Assembly (NCBI GenBank): GCA_902795135.1 | Contig: CADBJW010000007.1 | Coordinates: 1-63,966, forward strand | Source of the DNA: an uncultured Eubacteriales bacterium | GTDB lineage: Bacteria; Bacillota; Clostridia; Peptostreptococcales; Anaerovoracaceae | DNA length: 63,966 bases | Direction: 5' to 3' | Part shown: one piece after another, positions 1 to 6,922 of the stretch | Numbering within the stretch: the stretch's first letter is position 1 | Layout: each line of letters opens with the position of its first letter | Notes under the pieces: generated by a model | Database searches by the model: none | What the model was told of the DNA's origin: nothing | What the model saw: the letters and a program-made list of their open reading frames with translations, nothing else | Program-made: the position numbers and the translations under genes

Positions 1-14
1 TCGCGAGCTTTTTT

Positions 15-43
15 ATTGTATCGCATGTCTTCATCCTTGTCAA
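15..43 (-). promoter_or_regulatory. Strong promoter reading off the left edge (P2, rrn-like)
   Basis: On the minus strand there is a TTGACA -35 box (38-43), a 17-nt spacer and a TACAAT -10 box (15-20). A-rich tracts lie just upstream, like an UP element. Transcription would start near position 8 and leave the window leftwards. With the second promoter at 146-174 this is the usual tandem arrangement of rRNA operons. That the target is an rRNA or tRNA operon is inference, because it lies outside the window. Confidence 0.75.
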
Positions 44-145
44 CAACTTTTTTCGTGTTTTTTATTGTTTTTTTCGGATGAGCCATGCGGCTTATACTGC
101 GTGATCCGGTGCCGGCCCGCGGCCCGTTCTCGCAACAGCTTGTCC

Positions 146-174
146 ATATTACCAAATCCTTTCTCCCCTGTCAA
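146..174 (-). promoter_or_regulatory. Strong promoter reading leftwards (P1, rrn-like)
   Basis: On the minus strand there is a TTGACA -35 box (169-174), exactly 17 nt, then a TAATAT -10 box (146-151). Immediately upstream lies a long purine-rich A-tract region (about 175-210). It sits about 131 bp upstream of the second leftward promoter at 15-43. Nothing between the two looks like a gene, so the interval is best read as a transcribed leader. Confidence 0.7.
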
Positions 175-211
175 CCTCTTTTTCTATCTTTTTTATCTTT
201 TTTTCGGCCTT

Positions 212-240
212 TTGACACGACCCCTTTCTTACTATAGAAT
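212..240 (+). promoter_or_regulatory. Promoter of the EamA transporter gene
   Basis: TTGACA (212-217), 17 nt, TAGAAT (235-240), five of six matches to the -10 consensus. The transcription start would fall near 247, only about 3 nt before the ATG at 250. That implies a leaderless or nearly leaderless mRNA, and no Shine-Dalgarno sequence is visible before that ATG. Confidence 0.55.
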
Positions 241-249
241 GAAGCCGAA

Positions 250-1131
250 ATGAACCGACAAAACCCGATACCACAATTGTTACTTTTATATCTGATCTGG
301 GGATTCAACTGGGTCGTCATGCGGATTGCCAACGACTATTATCCGCCTTTGTTCTTTGTTGCCTGTAGATTCTCCATTGGAGCCATCGCTCTGCTTTTGG
401 TCTGCGCCTTCCGAGGCAAACTCCTGCCGCCGCGCAGATACTGGCCATGGATCGCCGTTACCGGCGTGCTTATGATGTCCATCAATAACCTGATGGTTCA
501 GATTTGTACCGCTTATATTGGAGCCGGCCTGACCGCCCTTCTCGACTACATGCAGTCTATCTTCGTATGCATTCTGGCCACTCTGCTTTTGGGAGAACGG
601 TTTACGAGATACAAATTCGCCGGGATCTTTCTTAGCGTCGCCGGTTTGGTGATATTAATGAATCTGGATATGACGGAGCATACCTGGGCCGTCTTTCTGG
701 CTTTGGGCGCTGCCATCATTTGGGCCGTTTCAAATATTATCGTAAAACTAAAACTCGCAGATTGTGACATGCTGCAATATACAGCGTGGCAAATGGCCTG
801 CGGTTCTTTTGTCAGTATTGTCTATCTCTTTATCATGGCACCCGATGTGGTGCGGACCGGATTGGCGACCGTCTCCAGTCAAGCCTTTTCCGGCATCTTC
901 GGCATCGGCACGCTGCTGTACAATGGATTGATTGCTTCGGCCTTTGCCTTTGTACTGTGGAATTACGTACTCACACACATGGAAGCTGGCAAGGCTTCGA
1001 TCGCGGTTATGGCGGTGCCTGCCGTTGGCGTTCTTTCAGGTGTGCTAGTGCTCCATGAGCCTATGAGCCTTTCGATCGCCTTCGGAATGTTGCTGATTTT
1101 TGCTGGGGTCATCGTCGTACTGCGCAAATAG
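250..1131 (+). CDS. EamA/DMT-family transporter
   Basis: This 293-residue, strongly hydrophobic protein has the two-repeat, ten-helix layout of the drug/metabolite transporter superfamily (EamA domains about residues 8-138 and 150-291). A typical start (LIWGFNWVVMRI) and a second-half motif (GAAIIWAVSNI) are visible. Members export amino acids, nucleosides or other metabolites, and the substrate cannot be read from the sequence. The ATG at 250 has no ribosome binding site but lies directly behind a consensus promoter. The gene ends 3 bp from the convergent MFS gene with no terminator between them. Confidence 0.85.
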   Translation: MNRQNPIPQLLLLYLIWGFNWVVMRIANDYYPPLFFVACRFSIGAIALLLVCAFRGKLLPPRRYWPWIAVTGVLMMSINNLMVQICTAYIGAGLTALLDYMQSIFVCILATLLLGERFTRYKFAGIFLSVAGLVILMNLDMTEHTWAVFLALGAAIIWAVSNIIVKLKLADCDMLQYTAWQMACGSFVSIVYLFIMAPDVVRTGLATVSSQAFSGIFGIGTLLYNGLIASAFAFVLWNYVLTHMEAGKASIAVMAVPAVGVLSGVLVLHEPMSLSIAFGMLLIFAGVIVVLRK

Positions 1132-1134
1132 GAC

Positions 1135-2358
1135 TCAGCTCCGGTGAAGTCCGAAGATCATATACAGAATCGTTCCGGTCAAATTGAACAGTCCAAAGAA
1201 CATGTATACCCCATCGGCTCCAAAACCATCCAGCAAGAGTCCTCCAACAAACTGACAGACAATGGTACTGATGTTGCTGCCAATTACATAGTAGGCCGAA
1301 ACGGCCAGGCTTTTGCATCCCGGCGGTGCGATGCGGGAAATGTACCGAACGAATTCCACCAGTATGATCCCGTTGACCGCTCCCTGGGTGAAGAATAGCA
1401 GAACCAGCATCCACCATGGAAGCCCGATTCCATAGAGAATGAACCGGGCCGACGAAATCAACATGGCAAACAGAATGGTTTTCTGGAGCGTAAATTTCTC
1501 TGCCAGCCAGTCGCACCACGCCATGAAAGGAACTTCGCTTCCTACCATCAGGAGCATGACGATCCCAACGCCGGCCAGGGTCCCGCCGCCTTCGATGTAC
1601 AGGAAACTAAAATACGTATTGTTCGCTACATTCGTTCCTCCCATAAAAAACATGCATAGCAGAAGCCGGCAAACCTGTTTGTCGTGCAAAAGCTTCCGGT
1701 AGCTCCCCGTATTCTCCTCTGCTTTTGCATGCGGTTTCAGGGGACCGCTTCCTTCCGCCTTCCTGCGAAATGCAATGTACAAAAGCACGCAGGCTGTAAT
1801 AAGGAAACACGCCATATAGATGTAAAAGATGATTCCTTCGTAGGTTTTCCCCGCTGCTCTGCCTCCAACAAACACGCCCAGAGCAAATCCAACGGCTCCC
1901 CATGCGCGTTTGCCCCCGAAGCCTTTGTCCCCTTCTGCATTCCGTCCGGATACTGCAAAGGCATCGATCAGAGAGATGGCTGGTGGCTGGAGAAAATATA
2001 ACAGCGCAAAGAGACAGATAACGACGCCAAATAGGAGTGCCTGTTTTATGCAGGCCGCAACGATGACGGCACCAATGCAAAGGCCGGCAAGGAGCAGCGC
2101 GTTTCTGGTTCCGGCAGATCCGGTCTTTCGTTCAGTGAATTTGCTGTATACGCCGCCCCAAAAGGCAACGGCAAAAATGGCCATGGTCGTTCCGGCTGAA
2201 GTGACCGTGCCGATGTGTGCTCCGCTGAACCCAAGGGTTTCCAGATAAGGAGCAATGTATGGCGTAAAAGAACCGATGGCCATATACGCAAAGGTATACA
2301 GCAAAGGCACGGATATCTTACTCTCTCCTATTCTCTTGTTTTCAGCGTTTTGTATCAT
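1135..2358 (-). CDS. MFS transporter (3-phenylpropionate/LacY-like group)
   Basis: This 407-residue membrane protein has about twelve hydrophobic segments and the opening seen in the MFS_1-like/PPP group (TFAYMAIGSFTPYIAPYL). A basic inter-lobe loop lies around residues 205-225. Known relatives import small carboxylates or sugars, and the substrate here is unknown. The ATG at 2358 has no obvious ribosome binding site. An AGGAGAG lies inside the frame about 10 nt before a GTG at codon 17, just ahead of the first membrane segment, so the true start may be there. The gene is divergent from the riboswitch-folT unit. Confidence 0.8.
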   Translation of the reverse strand: MIQNAENKRIGESKISVPLLYTFAYMAIGSFTPYIAPYLETLGFSGAHIGTVTSAGTTMAIFAVAFWGGVYSKFTERKTGSAGTRNALLLAGLCIGAVIVAACIKQALLFGVVICLFALLYFLQPPAISLIDAFAVSGRNAEGDKGFGGKRAWGAVGFALGVFVGGRAAGKTYEGIIFYIYMACFLITACVLLYIAFRRKAEGSGPLKPHAKAEENTGSYRKLLHDKQVCRLLLCMFFMGGTNVANNTYFSFLYIEGGGTLAGVGIVMLLMVGSEVPFMAWCDWLAEKFTLQKTILFAMLISSARFILYGIGLPWWMLVLLFFTQGAVNGIILVEFVRYISRIAPPGCKSLAVSAYYVIGSNISTIVCQFVGGLLLDGFGADGVYMFFGLFNLTGTILYMIFGLHRS

Positions 2359-2404
2359 AATTGTATTCCGTAGAGATATTGTATTTTTTGATTGTATCCA
2401 AGTT

Positions 2405-2410
2405 TATAAT
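2405..2410 (+). promoter_or_regulatory. -10 box for the riboswitch-folT transcript
   Basis: A perfect TATAAT lies 18 nt upstream of the THF riboswitch, at the right distance for a transcript that starts just before the aptamer. No convincing -35 box sits 16-18 nt further upstream (the best is TTGTAT at 2379-2384 with a 20-nt spacer). Confidence 0.5.
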
Positions 2411-2428
2411 ATGCTACTATGAACCTGC

Positions 2429-2519
2429 GTAGAGTAGGTATTATGCGTAAAGTGTCATGAGATGGGATGTTGCTCATGAACGAAGGATTACATCCGCGGT
2501 ATAATATCGCGTCCGCTAC
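2429..2519 (+). ncRNA. Tetrahydrofolate (THF) riboswitch, folT type
   Basis: The element shows the family's conserved blocks in order: GTAGAGTAGGTA at the 5' side of P1, GCGTAAAGTG, GGGATGTTG, AACGAAGGA, and GTCCGCTAC closing P1 (GTAG 2429-2432 pairs with CTAC 2516-2519). Arms between these blocks are complementary: GTCATGAG with CTCATGA(A), and GGTATTATGCG with CGGTATAATATCGCG. Family knowledge: this aptamer binds reduced folates and controls folate transport or synthesis genes in Firmicutes. The next gene, folT, fits exactly. Confidence 0.93.
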
Positions 2520-2540
2520 TACACTTGGAATTAGTAAACT

Positions 2541-2620
2541 TCTAACTCTTTGTGTAGTTACGTTGTCCGTGACCGGCTGATGGTCATGTGTGACTTGCAA
2601 GTAAAGAGAAGGGAGTTTTT
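2541..2620 (+). promoter_or_regulatory. Possible expression platform of the THF riboswitch
   Basis: Between aptamer and folT, CTCTTT (2546-2551) can pair with AAAGAG (2603-2608), enclosing a small hairpin TGACC/GGTCA (2570-2574/2582-2586). The stem abuts the AAGGGAG ribosome binding site (2609-2615), which is followed directly by seven T and the ATG. The layout could block translation or end transcription. Which one applies is not clear from sequence alone. Confidence 0.4.
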
Positions 2621-2623
2621 TTA

Positions 2624-3136
2624 ATGTCTAAAAACAATACTACCCAGCGCCTTATCATTATGGCATTCCTGATCGCGATCAGTGTCATTCTGACCAGATT
2701 CTGTTCGATCAATACGCCAATTCTCCGAATCGGATTCGGATTCATGCCATGTGCAATCATGGGTATCATGTATGGACCATTGTGGGCCGGTGCTGGATAC
2801 GCAATCGCTGATGTCCTCGGTATGATGATCTTCCCGAACGGTGCTTATTTCCCGGGATTTACCCTTACAGCATTCCTGACGGGAATCGTATACGGACTGT
2901 TCTACCATAACAACGAAGTTACGATCAAAAGCTCGATCTTGCCAAATCTCATCGTATCCATTGTTCTGAATCTGATTCTGGATACGATATGGCTTATGAT
3001 TCTCATGGGTCAGGGATTTTGGGTCCTGCTTCCGACAAGAGTCATCAAATGTGTGGTCATGTTCGCCATACAGCTGGTTCTGATTCCGCTGGTGTGGAAC
3101 AAGCTGGTGATCCGGCTCCCCGGGTTTAGTCAATGA
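2624..3136 (+). CDS. folT: ECF transporter folate-binding S component FolT
   Basis: This 170-residue protein with about five or six membrane segments has the features of folate-family ECF S components: a basic N-terminus, LRIGFGFMPCAIMGIMYGP, and an aspartate-rich turn (YAIADVLGMMIFP). FolT binds folate and works with the shared EcfA-A'-T energizing module, which is not in this window. The THF riboswitch directly upstream supports the assignment independently. GGGAG precedes the ATG. The last 11 bp overlap the convergent rqcP gene. Confidence 0.93.
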   Translation: MSKNNTTQRLIIMAFLIAISVILTRFCSINTPILRIGFGFMPCAIMGIMYGPLWAGAGYAIADVLGMMIFPNGAYFPGFTLTAFLTGIVYGLFYHNNEVTIKSSILPNLIVSIVLNLILDTIWLMILMGQGFWVLLPTRVIKCVVMFAIQLVLIPLVWNKLVIRLPGFSQ

Positions 3137-3368
3137 TTGAATACATATCGGTTGCGTCCTCTTTGCGGCAAGACTCCGTGAGAGCCTCTGCACGGACCTT
3201 TAAGGACCGATTCCCGAACTGAATGAAAATAATATCGCCGACCTTGACTTCTGTTCCTGGTTTGGCGATTTTTTCGTTTACGGTAATTCTGCCCTGCTCG
3301 CAGGCGTCTTTTGCGACGGTGCGTCGTTTGATGATTCTGCTATTCTTTAAGAACTTATCGATTCTCAT
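3126..3368 (-). CDS. rqcP: S4-domain RNA-binding protein RqcP (YabO/Hsp15-like)
   Basis: This 80-residue protein is essentially one S4 RNA-binding domain: MRIDKFLKNSRIIKRR at the start, then ACEQGRITVNEKIAKPGTEV. In Bacillus subtilis RqcP joins RqcH on obstructed 50S subunits in ribosome quality control. The start was placed at the ATG at 3368 because GGAGGG lies 6 nt upstream; a longer reading frame adds ten residues without a ribosome site. Its neighbour upstream is HU, a pairing common in Bacillota. Overlaps folT tail to tail by 11 bp. Confidence 0.85.
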   Translation of the reverse strand: MRIDKFLKNSRIIKRRTVAKDACEQGRITVNEKIAKPGTEVKVGDIIFIQFGNRSLKVRAEALTESCRKEDATDMYSIID

Positions 3369-3391
3369 TATCCCTCCATGCTTGACCTTCT

Positions 3392-3513
3392 GCGCCAAAT
3401 CGTAGATTTGGGCAGCTCACTTGCAGCTCACTTGCAGTAGACCCCCACGCACTGAAGTGCTGCGGTCCTTGCTTAGGAGCTGCGCGCCAAATCGTAGATT
3501 TGGGCAGCTCACT
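3392..3513. repeat. 30-bp direct repeat with hairpins between HU and rqcP
   Basis: A perfect 30-bp direct repeat occurs at 3392-3421 and 3484-3513, with 92-bp periodicity. Each copy contains the palindrome CCAAATC-GTA-GATTTGG. The second is framed further by GAGCTGC (3477-3483) and GCAGCTC (3504-3510). After the first copy the 11-mer CAGCTCACTTG is repeated in tandem (3413-3434). Between the copies a small hairpin GCACT-GAA-GTGC is present. This looks like one and a half units of a dispersed or tandem non-coding repeat. Confidence 0.75.
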
Positions 3514-3540
3514 AAAAAACGGGTAACCGAAGTTACCCGT
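3514..3540 (-). terminator. Intrinsic terminator of the HU gene
   Basis: Read on the minus strand, ACGGGTAAC (3532-3540) pairs perfectly with GTTACCCGT (3519-3527) around a TTCG tetraloop, followed by a run of T (3514-3518). It lies 15 bp after the HU stop codon. Confidence 0.9.
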
Positions 3541-3554
3541 TTCGTGAATTCTGC

Positions 3555-3833
3555 CTATTTGTTTACTGCATCCTTAAGAGCTTTGCCTGCCTTGAAAACA
3601 GGAGCCTTTGACGCTGCGATCTTGATAACTTCGCCAGGCTTTCTAGGGTTTCTTCCCTGTCTAGCTTTTCTTTCGCGAACTTCAAAAGTACCGAATCCGA
3701 TTAACTGTACTTTTTCACCCTTTACCAGCGCACCTTCAACGCATGAAACAAATGCATTTACTGCTAATTCAGCATCCTTCTTTGTTGATCCTGTTTTTTC
3801 TGCAACTGCAGCTACTAATTCAGCCTTATTCAT
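3555..3833 (-). CDS. hup: HU family DNA-binding protein
   Basis: A 92-residue histone-like protein with the full HU signature: [33 protein letters not shown] (the beta-arm region) and a basic C-terminus ([17 protein letters not shown]). HU dimers bend and coat DNA and are nucleoid components. The ATG at 3833 is preceded by AAGGAGG nine bases upstream; an adjacent TTG codon at 3836 would add one residue. It has its own terminator and probably its own promoter. Confidence 0.95.
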   Translation of the reverse strand: MNKAELVAAVAEKTGSTKKDAELAVNAFVSCVEGALVKGEKVQLIGFGTFEVRERKARQGRNPRKPGEVIKIAASKAPVFKAGKALKDAVNK

Positions 3834-3917
3834 CAATAATATCCTCCTTAATAAGTATCACACATAGTTTCAGCCCTCATATTTCATAGTCTGGGCATCC
3901 ATATCTGTTCCTCAATC

Positions 3918-3946
3918 ATTCTCCCATTTTTAACGGTTTTTGTCAA
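3918..3946 (-). promoter_or_regulatory. Likely promoter of the HU gene
   Basis: TTGACA (3941-3946) followed after 17 nt by GAGAAT (3918-3923, four of six matches) on the minus strand, about 85 bp upstream of the HU start. The -35 box is perfect, the -10 box is weak. Confidence 0.4.
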
Positions 3947-3959
3947 GTTATTAAACGTC

Positions 3960-4274
3960 TTAAACGAGACTTTTTAGCTTGTCTGCGGCTTGTCTGTTGA
4001 CTCGAATCGGGATTTTACCCCATTTTTTTGTATATACATTCAAATCCTCATGTAAAAATGATTCATCCTTCTGTTCGACCCGTATAACATCACCCTCTCC
4101 GAATTTACAAGTGATGGGATTATCATCGATTTGCACAAACATTCCGACCCGAAGCCGTTCATTGGGACTGACGGCGAAATACTCACGGCCGTCTTTTTCC
4201 ATCAGCCAATAGACAAAACAACTGTCATATGCTCCGCCGACGACTCTGCCGATGGGACTGATTCTCTTTGCCAT
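3960..4274 (-). CDS. Hypothetical protein (104 residues)
   Basis: I do not recognise this family. The protein starts MAKRISPIGRVVGGAYDSC, is mixed alpha/beta in character, has no signal peptide or membrane segment, and ends in a basic stretch (IPIRVNRQAADKLKSLV). The ATG at 4274 was chosen because GGAGG precedes it; a longer frame adds six residues without support. It is the last gene of a unit that begins with a small membrane protein and an SSS symporter, 28 bp after the preceding hypothetical gene, so co-transcription is likely. Confidence 0.7.
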   Translation of the reverse strand: MAKRISPIGRVVGGAYDSCFVYWLMEKDGREYFAVSPNERLRVGMFVQIDDNPITCKFGEGDVIRVEQKDESFLHEDLNVYTKKWGKIPIRVNRQAADKLKSLV

Positions 4275-4302
4275 GCGAGTTCCTCCGTGCAAAAGCTTTT
4301 GC

Positions 4303-4794
4303 TTAGGCGTTGAGCAGGCTGTATTCCCCCGTTACCGTGTCAAACAGGATGTGGAATACTTCCTTATCATCATTCAAACACTCTACGATAAAGAAGGGCT
4401 TATAAATCGATTCATGACGAACGTAATTGATGTCCGGAATCTTGAGCACCTTCTTCGCCTTTTGGATCTCCCCGTAGATCGTTCTGGGAGCATTCTTAAT
4501 GGCGTCTTCCACTTTTATTTTAGACGGCATAACCGTGTTGTCCTCTGCGTTTGTATTGACAAATTCGCCTTTGGATCTGGCGATGGAATAGTCCCCGCGC
4601 CACATGTCACACATACAGAGAACCTTGCCATCCAGCCGCTCAAGCTTGCCTCCATAAATCACATAAAATTCGATCAGGGTGTATGGATAAAACAAAAGGT
4701 CCATGTTCTCGATGGTAAAATGCTTGCTTCTCTTATACAGGCGTTCAAAGGCATCCTGCATCGTATAGCCGTTTTTGATTACTTTGATTTCCAT
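4303..4794 (-). CDS. Hypothetical protein (163 residues)
   Basis: Not recognised. A soluble protein beginning MEIKVIKNGYTMQDAFERL, with a central run of aromatic and hydrophobic residues (FYPYTLIEFYVIYGG) and a CMCDMWRGDYS segment, but no clear catalytic motif. The ATG at 4794 is preceded by TTAGGAGAA. The same frame stays open far upstream inside the symporter gene, but that part is a shadow of the symporter. The gene lies 80 bp after the SSS symporter and 28 bp before the next hypothetical gene, same strand. Confidence 0.7.
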   Translation of the reverse strand: MEIKVIKNGYTMQDAFERLYKRSKHFTIENMDLLFYPYTLIEFYVIYGGKLERLDGKVLCMCDMWRGDYSIARSKGEFVNTNAEDNTVMPSKIKVEDAIKNAPRTIYGEIQKAKKVLKIPDINYVRHESIYKPFFIVECLNDDKEVFHILFDTVTGEYSLLNA

Positions 4795-4874
4795 GCTTTT
4801 GCGTTCTCCTAAAGCAATGTGGCCAACAAATACATCGTTGGCCACACGAATCTTGTCAACCAGATAATCTGCCT

Positions 4875-6464
4875 TTATACTGGCTGGAATCCTCTTTCTT
4901 CCATGTAGTTGCTGTCCTTCAAGAATGTCAGAACTCCATTGGTTTCCGGAGCGATGTCCTTGTAATTTACTGTCGCAAATCCAGCTGGAATCTTTGTCTT
5001 GCATCCAGCTCGATCGATCAGATCCTGCATTTCCTTCGTAGGCGGTTTTCCGATGAGAGAACCGATGATGTACGCTGCGATGGAAATGATGATTCCAATG
5101 AAGAATGTGTGCATTCCTGTTACGGTAGCCAGTCCAGCTGCTTCCCAAACGATTGAGATGATACAACCGCAAATCATGGAAGCAACACATCCTGTCGTGT
5201 TTCCTCTCTTCCACCAAACTGCGCCAACATAGGATGGCAGGAATGATGAACCAAGAGTACTGAACGAGAATACTACTAAGCTGAAAACTCCAGGAGGTTT
5301 TATTAATGCAATTATAATTGATAAAACACCCACTGCAAGAATGCAGATTCTAGATACATTCATCAGCTGCTTGTCCGTCGCATCTTTGTTGATGTATCTC
5401 TGGTAAATGTCACGTCCGAGCATGGTTCCCATGAGCATGAGCTGTGCGTCAGCGGTACTCATGATTGCCGACATGATCGCAACCAGGACAATCGCTGCCA
5501 TTACGCCTGGAAGGAGCTCGTAAGCCATGGTCAGTACGATCATTTCCGGGTCATTAATGTTCGGAAGCATGATGATGCCCATCAAACCGATGATGTATGG
5601 AACGAAGATGAACAGCTGGTTCCAAACGGTTGCAATAACAACGGTCTGCTTTGCCAGTCTCGGACTTTCCATGGCCATATGTCTGATAACAACATGCGGC
5701 AGACCCATGTAACCAATCAGATATACGCCAACGGCGCCTGCAACAACGCCCCACTGTCCAAGATACATATTATCTTTGCCCCACATACCGGTCAGTGTCG
5801 GATCAACTGCCGTCAGTGACTCATTCAGACCAGTCAGTCCGCCAACCTGATTCCAGGCCAGTACGAAAATGATAACCATGGAACATACCATGACGATGCC
5901 CTGGATAAAATCTGTCCAGGCTACAGCCAGATAACCGCCGGCGAATGTATAGAATACGATTACGCCTGCACCAATGATGATCGCGATTGGAAGCGGTACA
6001 CCAAGCAGTGCGCACATGGTCTTTCCTGCGGACAGGAACTGTGCCAATACATATCCATATACAAAACAAATTGCAATAATCGCAGCAATGATTCTGGTTG
6101 CAGGACCAGGATATCTCTTTTCAATATATTCAATTGGGGATAGACAGCCAAGGAAGTATGACAATCTTCTCATTCTCTTACCGAGAATACCAACATTGAA
6201 GATTGCGCCGCCGCCGTCTCCAACAGCATACCAAAGAGTAAAATATCCTTCTTTGTATGCCTGAGCAGGGCCGCCCATAAACATATAACCACTCATTGAA
6301 GTAGTCTGCAGTGTGAGGGCTGTCAATACGGAGCCGATCTTTCTGCCACCTAAAAGATAGTCTTCTGATGTCTTACTGTTCTTTGCCCAGTAAACACCGA
6401 TTCCGATCATGCCGACCAGATAAATCAAGAGTACTACATATTCTGTAACTCCTCCTCCGATCAT
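4875..6464 (-). CDS. Sodium:solute symporter (SSS family)
   Basis: This 529-residue protein has the SSS fold, about 13 membrane segments, with the family's landmarks: TSEDYLLGGRKIG after helix 1, WYAVGDGGGA, FAGGYLAVAWTDFIQG (the conserved GG...TD signature) and AIMSAIMSTADAQLM (sodium-site serines and threonines). It couples sodium influx to uptake of a small organic solute. Proline and pantothenate transporters are the nearest known types, but the substrate is not determined. Its start overlaps the stop of a 60-residue membrane protein by 4 bp (ATGA), so the two are probably translationally coupled. Confidence 0.92.
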   Translation of the reverse strand: MIGGGVTEYVVLLIYLVGMIGIGVYWAKNSKTSEDYLLGGRKIGSVLTALTLQTTSMSGYMFMGGPAQAYKEGYFTLWYAVGDGGGAIFNVGILGKRMRRLSYFLGCLSPIEYIEKRYPGPATRIIAAIIAICFVYGYVLAQFLSAGKTMCALLGVPLPIAIIIGAGVIVFYTFAGGYLAVAWTDFIQGIVMVCSMVIIFVLAWNQVGGLTGLNESLTAVDPTLTGMWGKDNMYLGQWGVVAGAVGVYLIGYMGLPHVVIRHMAMESPRLAKQTVVIATVWNQLFIFVPYIIGLMGIIMLPNINDPEMIVLTMAYELLPGVMAAIVLVAIMSAIMSTADAQLMLMGTMLGRDIYQRYINKDATDKQLMNVSRICILAVGVLSIIIALIKPPGVFSLVVFSFSTLGSSFLPSYVGAVWWKRGNTTGCVASMICGCIISIVWEAAGLATVTGMHTFFIGIIISIAAYIIGSLIGKPPTKEMQDLIDRAGCKTKIPAGFATVNYKDIAPETNGVLTFLKDSNYMEERGFQPV

Positions 6465-6643
6465 TCGTCCTCACCTCCCTTTTCATTCAGTGAGGCTTGC
6501 CATTCATCGTAAGCCTTTTCCCAAGCTTCTTCCTTTTTGTCATTCTTGCCCATAACAAAATACATGATGATCGCAATGATGATGTACGTTACAGGCCATG
6601 AGAGAAAAGCGAAGAAGACGTGTGGTTCAAGTCCAAAAATCAT
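6461..6643 (-). CDS. Small single-span membrane protein, likely symporter accessory subunit
   Basis: A 60-residue protein with one membrane segment (about residues 9-32, ending in YFVMGKND) and a highly charged C-terminal tail (KKEEAWEKAYDEW...). GAGAGGAGG lies ahead of the ATG, and its stop overlaps the SSS symporter start by 4 bp. Many SSS transporters are preceded by tiny membrane proteins annotated as symporter small accessory proteins. I infer that role from size, topology and coupling, not from a recognised domain. Confidence 0.8.
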   Translation of the reverse strand: MIFGLEPHVFFAFLSWPVTYIIIAIIMYFVMGKNDKKEEAWEKAYDEWQASLNEKGGEDE

Positions 6644-6703
6644 TATCTACCTCCTCTCAAACAAACACATGTCCTGACCTTGTTGTCAGACCATTCCAAA
6701 AAA

Positions 6704-6709
6704 ATTATA
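6704..6709 (-). promoter_or_regulatory. -10 box of the small-protein/symporter operon
   Basis: A perfect TATAAT on the minus strand about 61 bp upstream of the 6643 start codon. The -35 candidate ATGGAA (6727-6732) is weak. Nothing else in 6644-6878 looks coding. Confidence 0.4.
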
Positions 6710-6878
6710 CCCCTTTTTGCACTAGATTCCATACAAAAAGAGGTATGTAGCTTTATGATTATGCGTTTCTGCATAAAAAGTACGTAATCAGAACTTGTGT
6801 ATATACAGGATATAATGTAATTTGTCTGACGAAACAGTTCGAGACTCGAAAACAAAAATTACTTGACCATCAAAATTA

Positions 6879-6905
6879 AAAACCTTTATTTAACATTCTG
6901 TTAAA
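6879..6905 (-). terminator. Probable terminator of the small secreted protein gene
   Basis: On the minus strand TTTAACA (6899-6905) pairs with TGTTAAA (6889-6895) around GAA, followed by AAAGG and a T-rich tail. It starts 18 bp after the stop at 6923. The stem is AU-only apart from one C-G pair, so strength is uncertain. Confidence 0.45.
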
Positions 6906-6922
6906 GCATTCGCGATATAATA

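Noticed and set aside
65-253. A 62-residue plus-strand reading frame at the left edge
   Set aside because: It lies across two consensus leftward promoters, is rich in F/L from T-runs, has no ribosome site and resembles no protein.
2621-3193. A 190-residue minus-strand frame opposite folT
   Set aside because: Histidine/glutamine-rich composition with no ribosome site; FolT on the plus strand is supported by homology and the riboswitch.
4303-5217. A 304-residue form of the hypothetical protein
   Set aside because: The N-terminal half is the antisense-frame shadow of the SSS symporter gene; a good ribosome site precedes the internal ATG at 4794.
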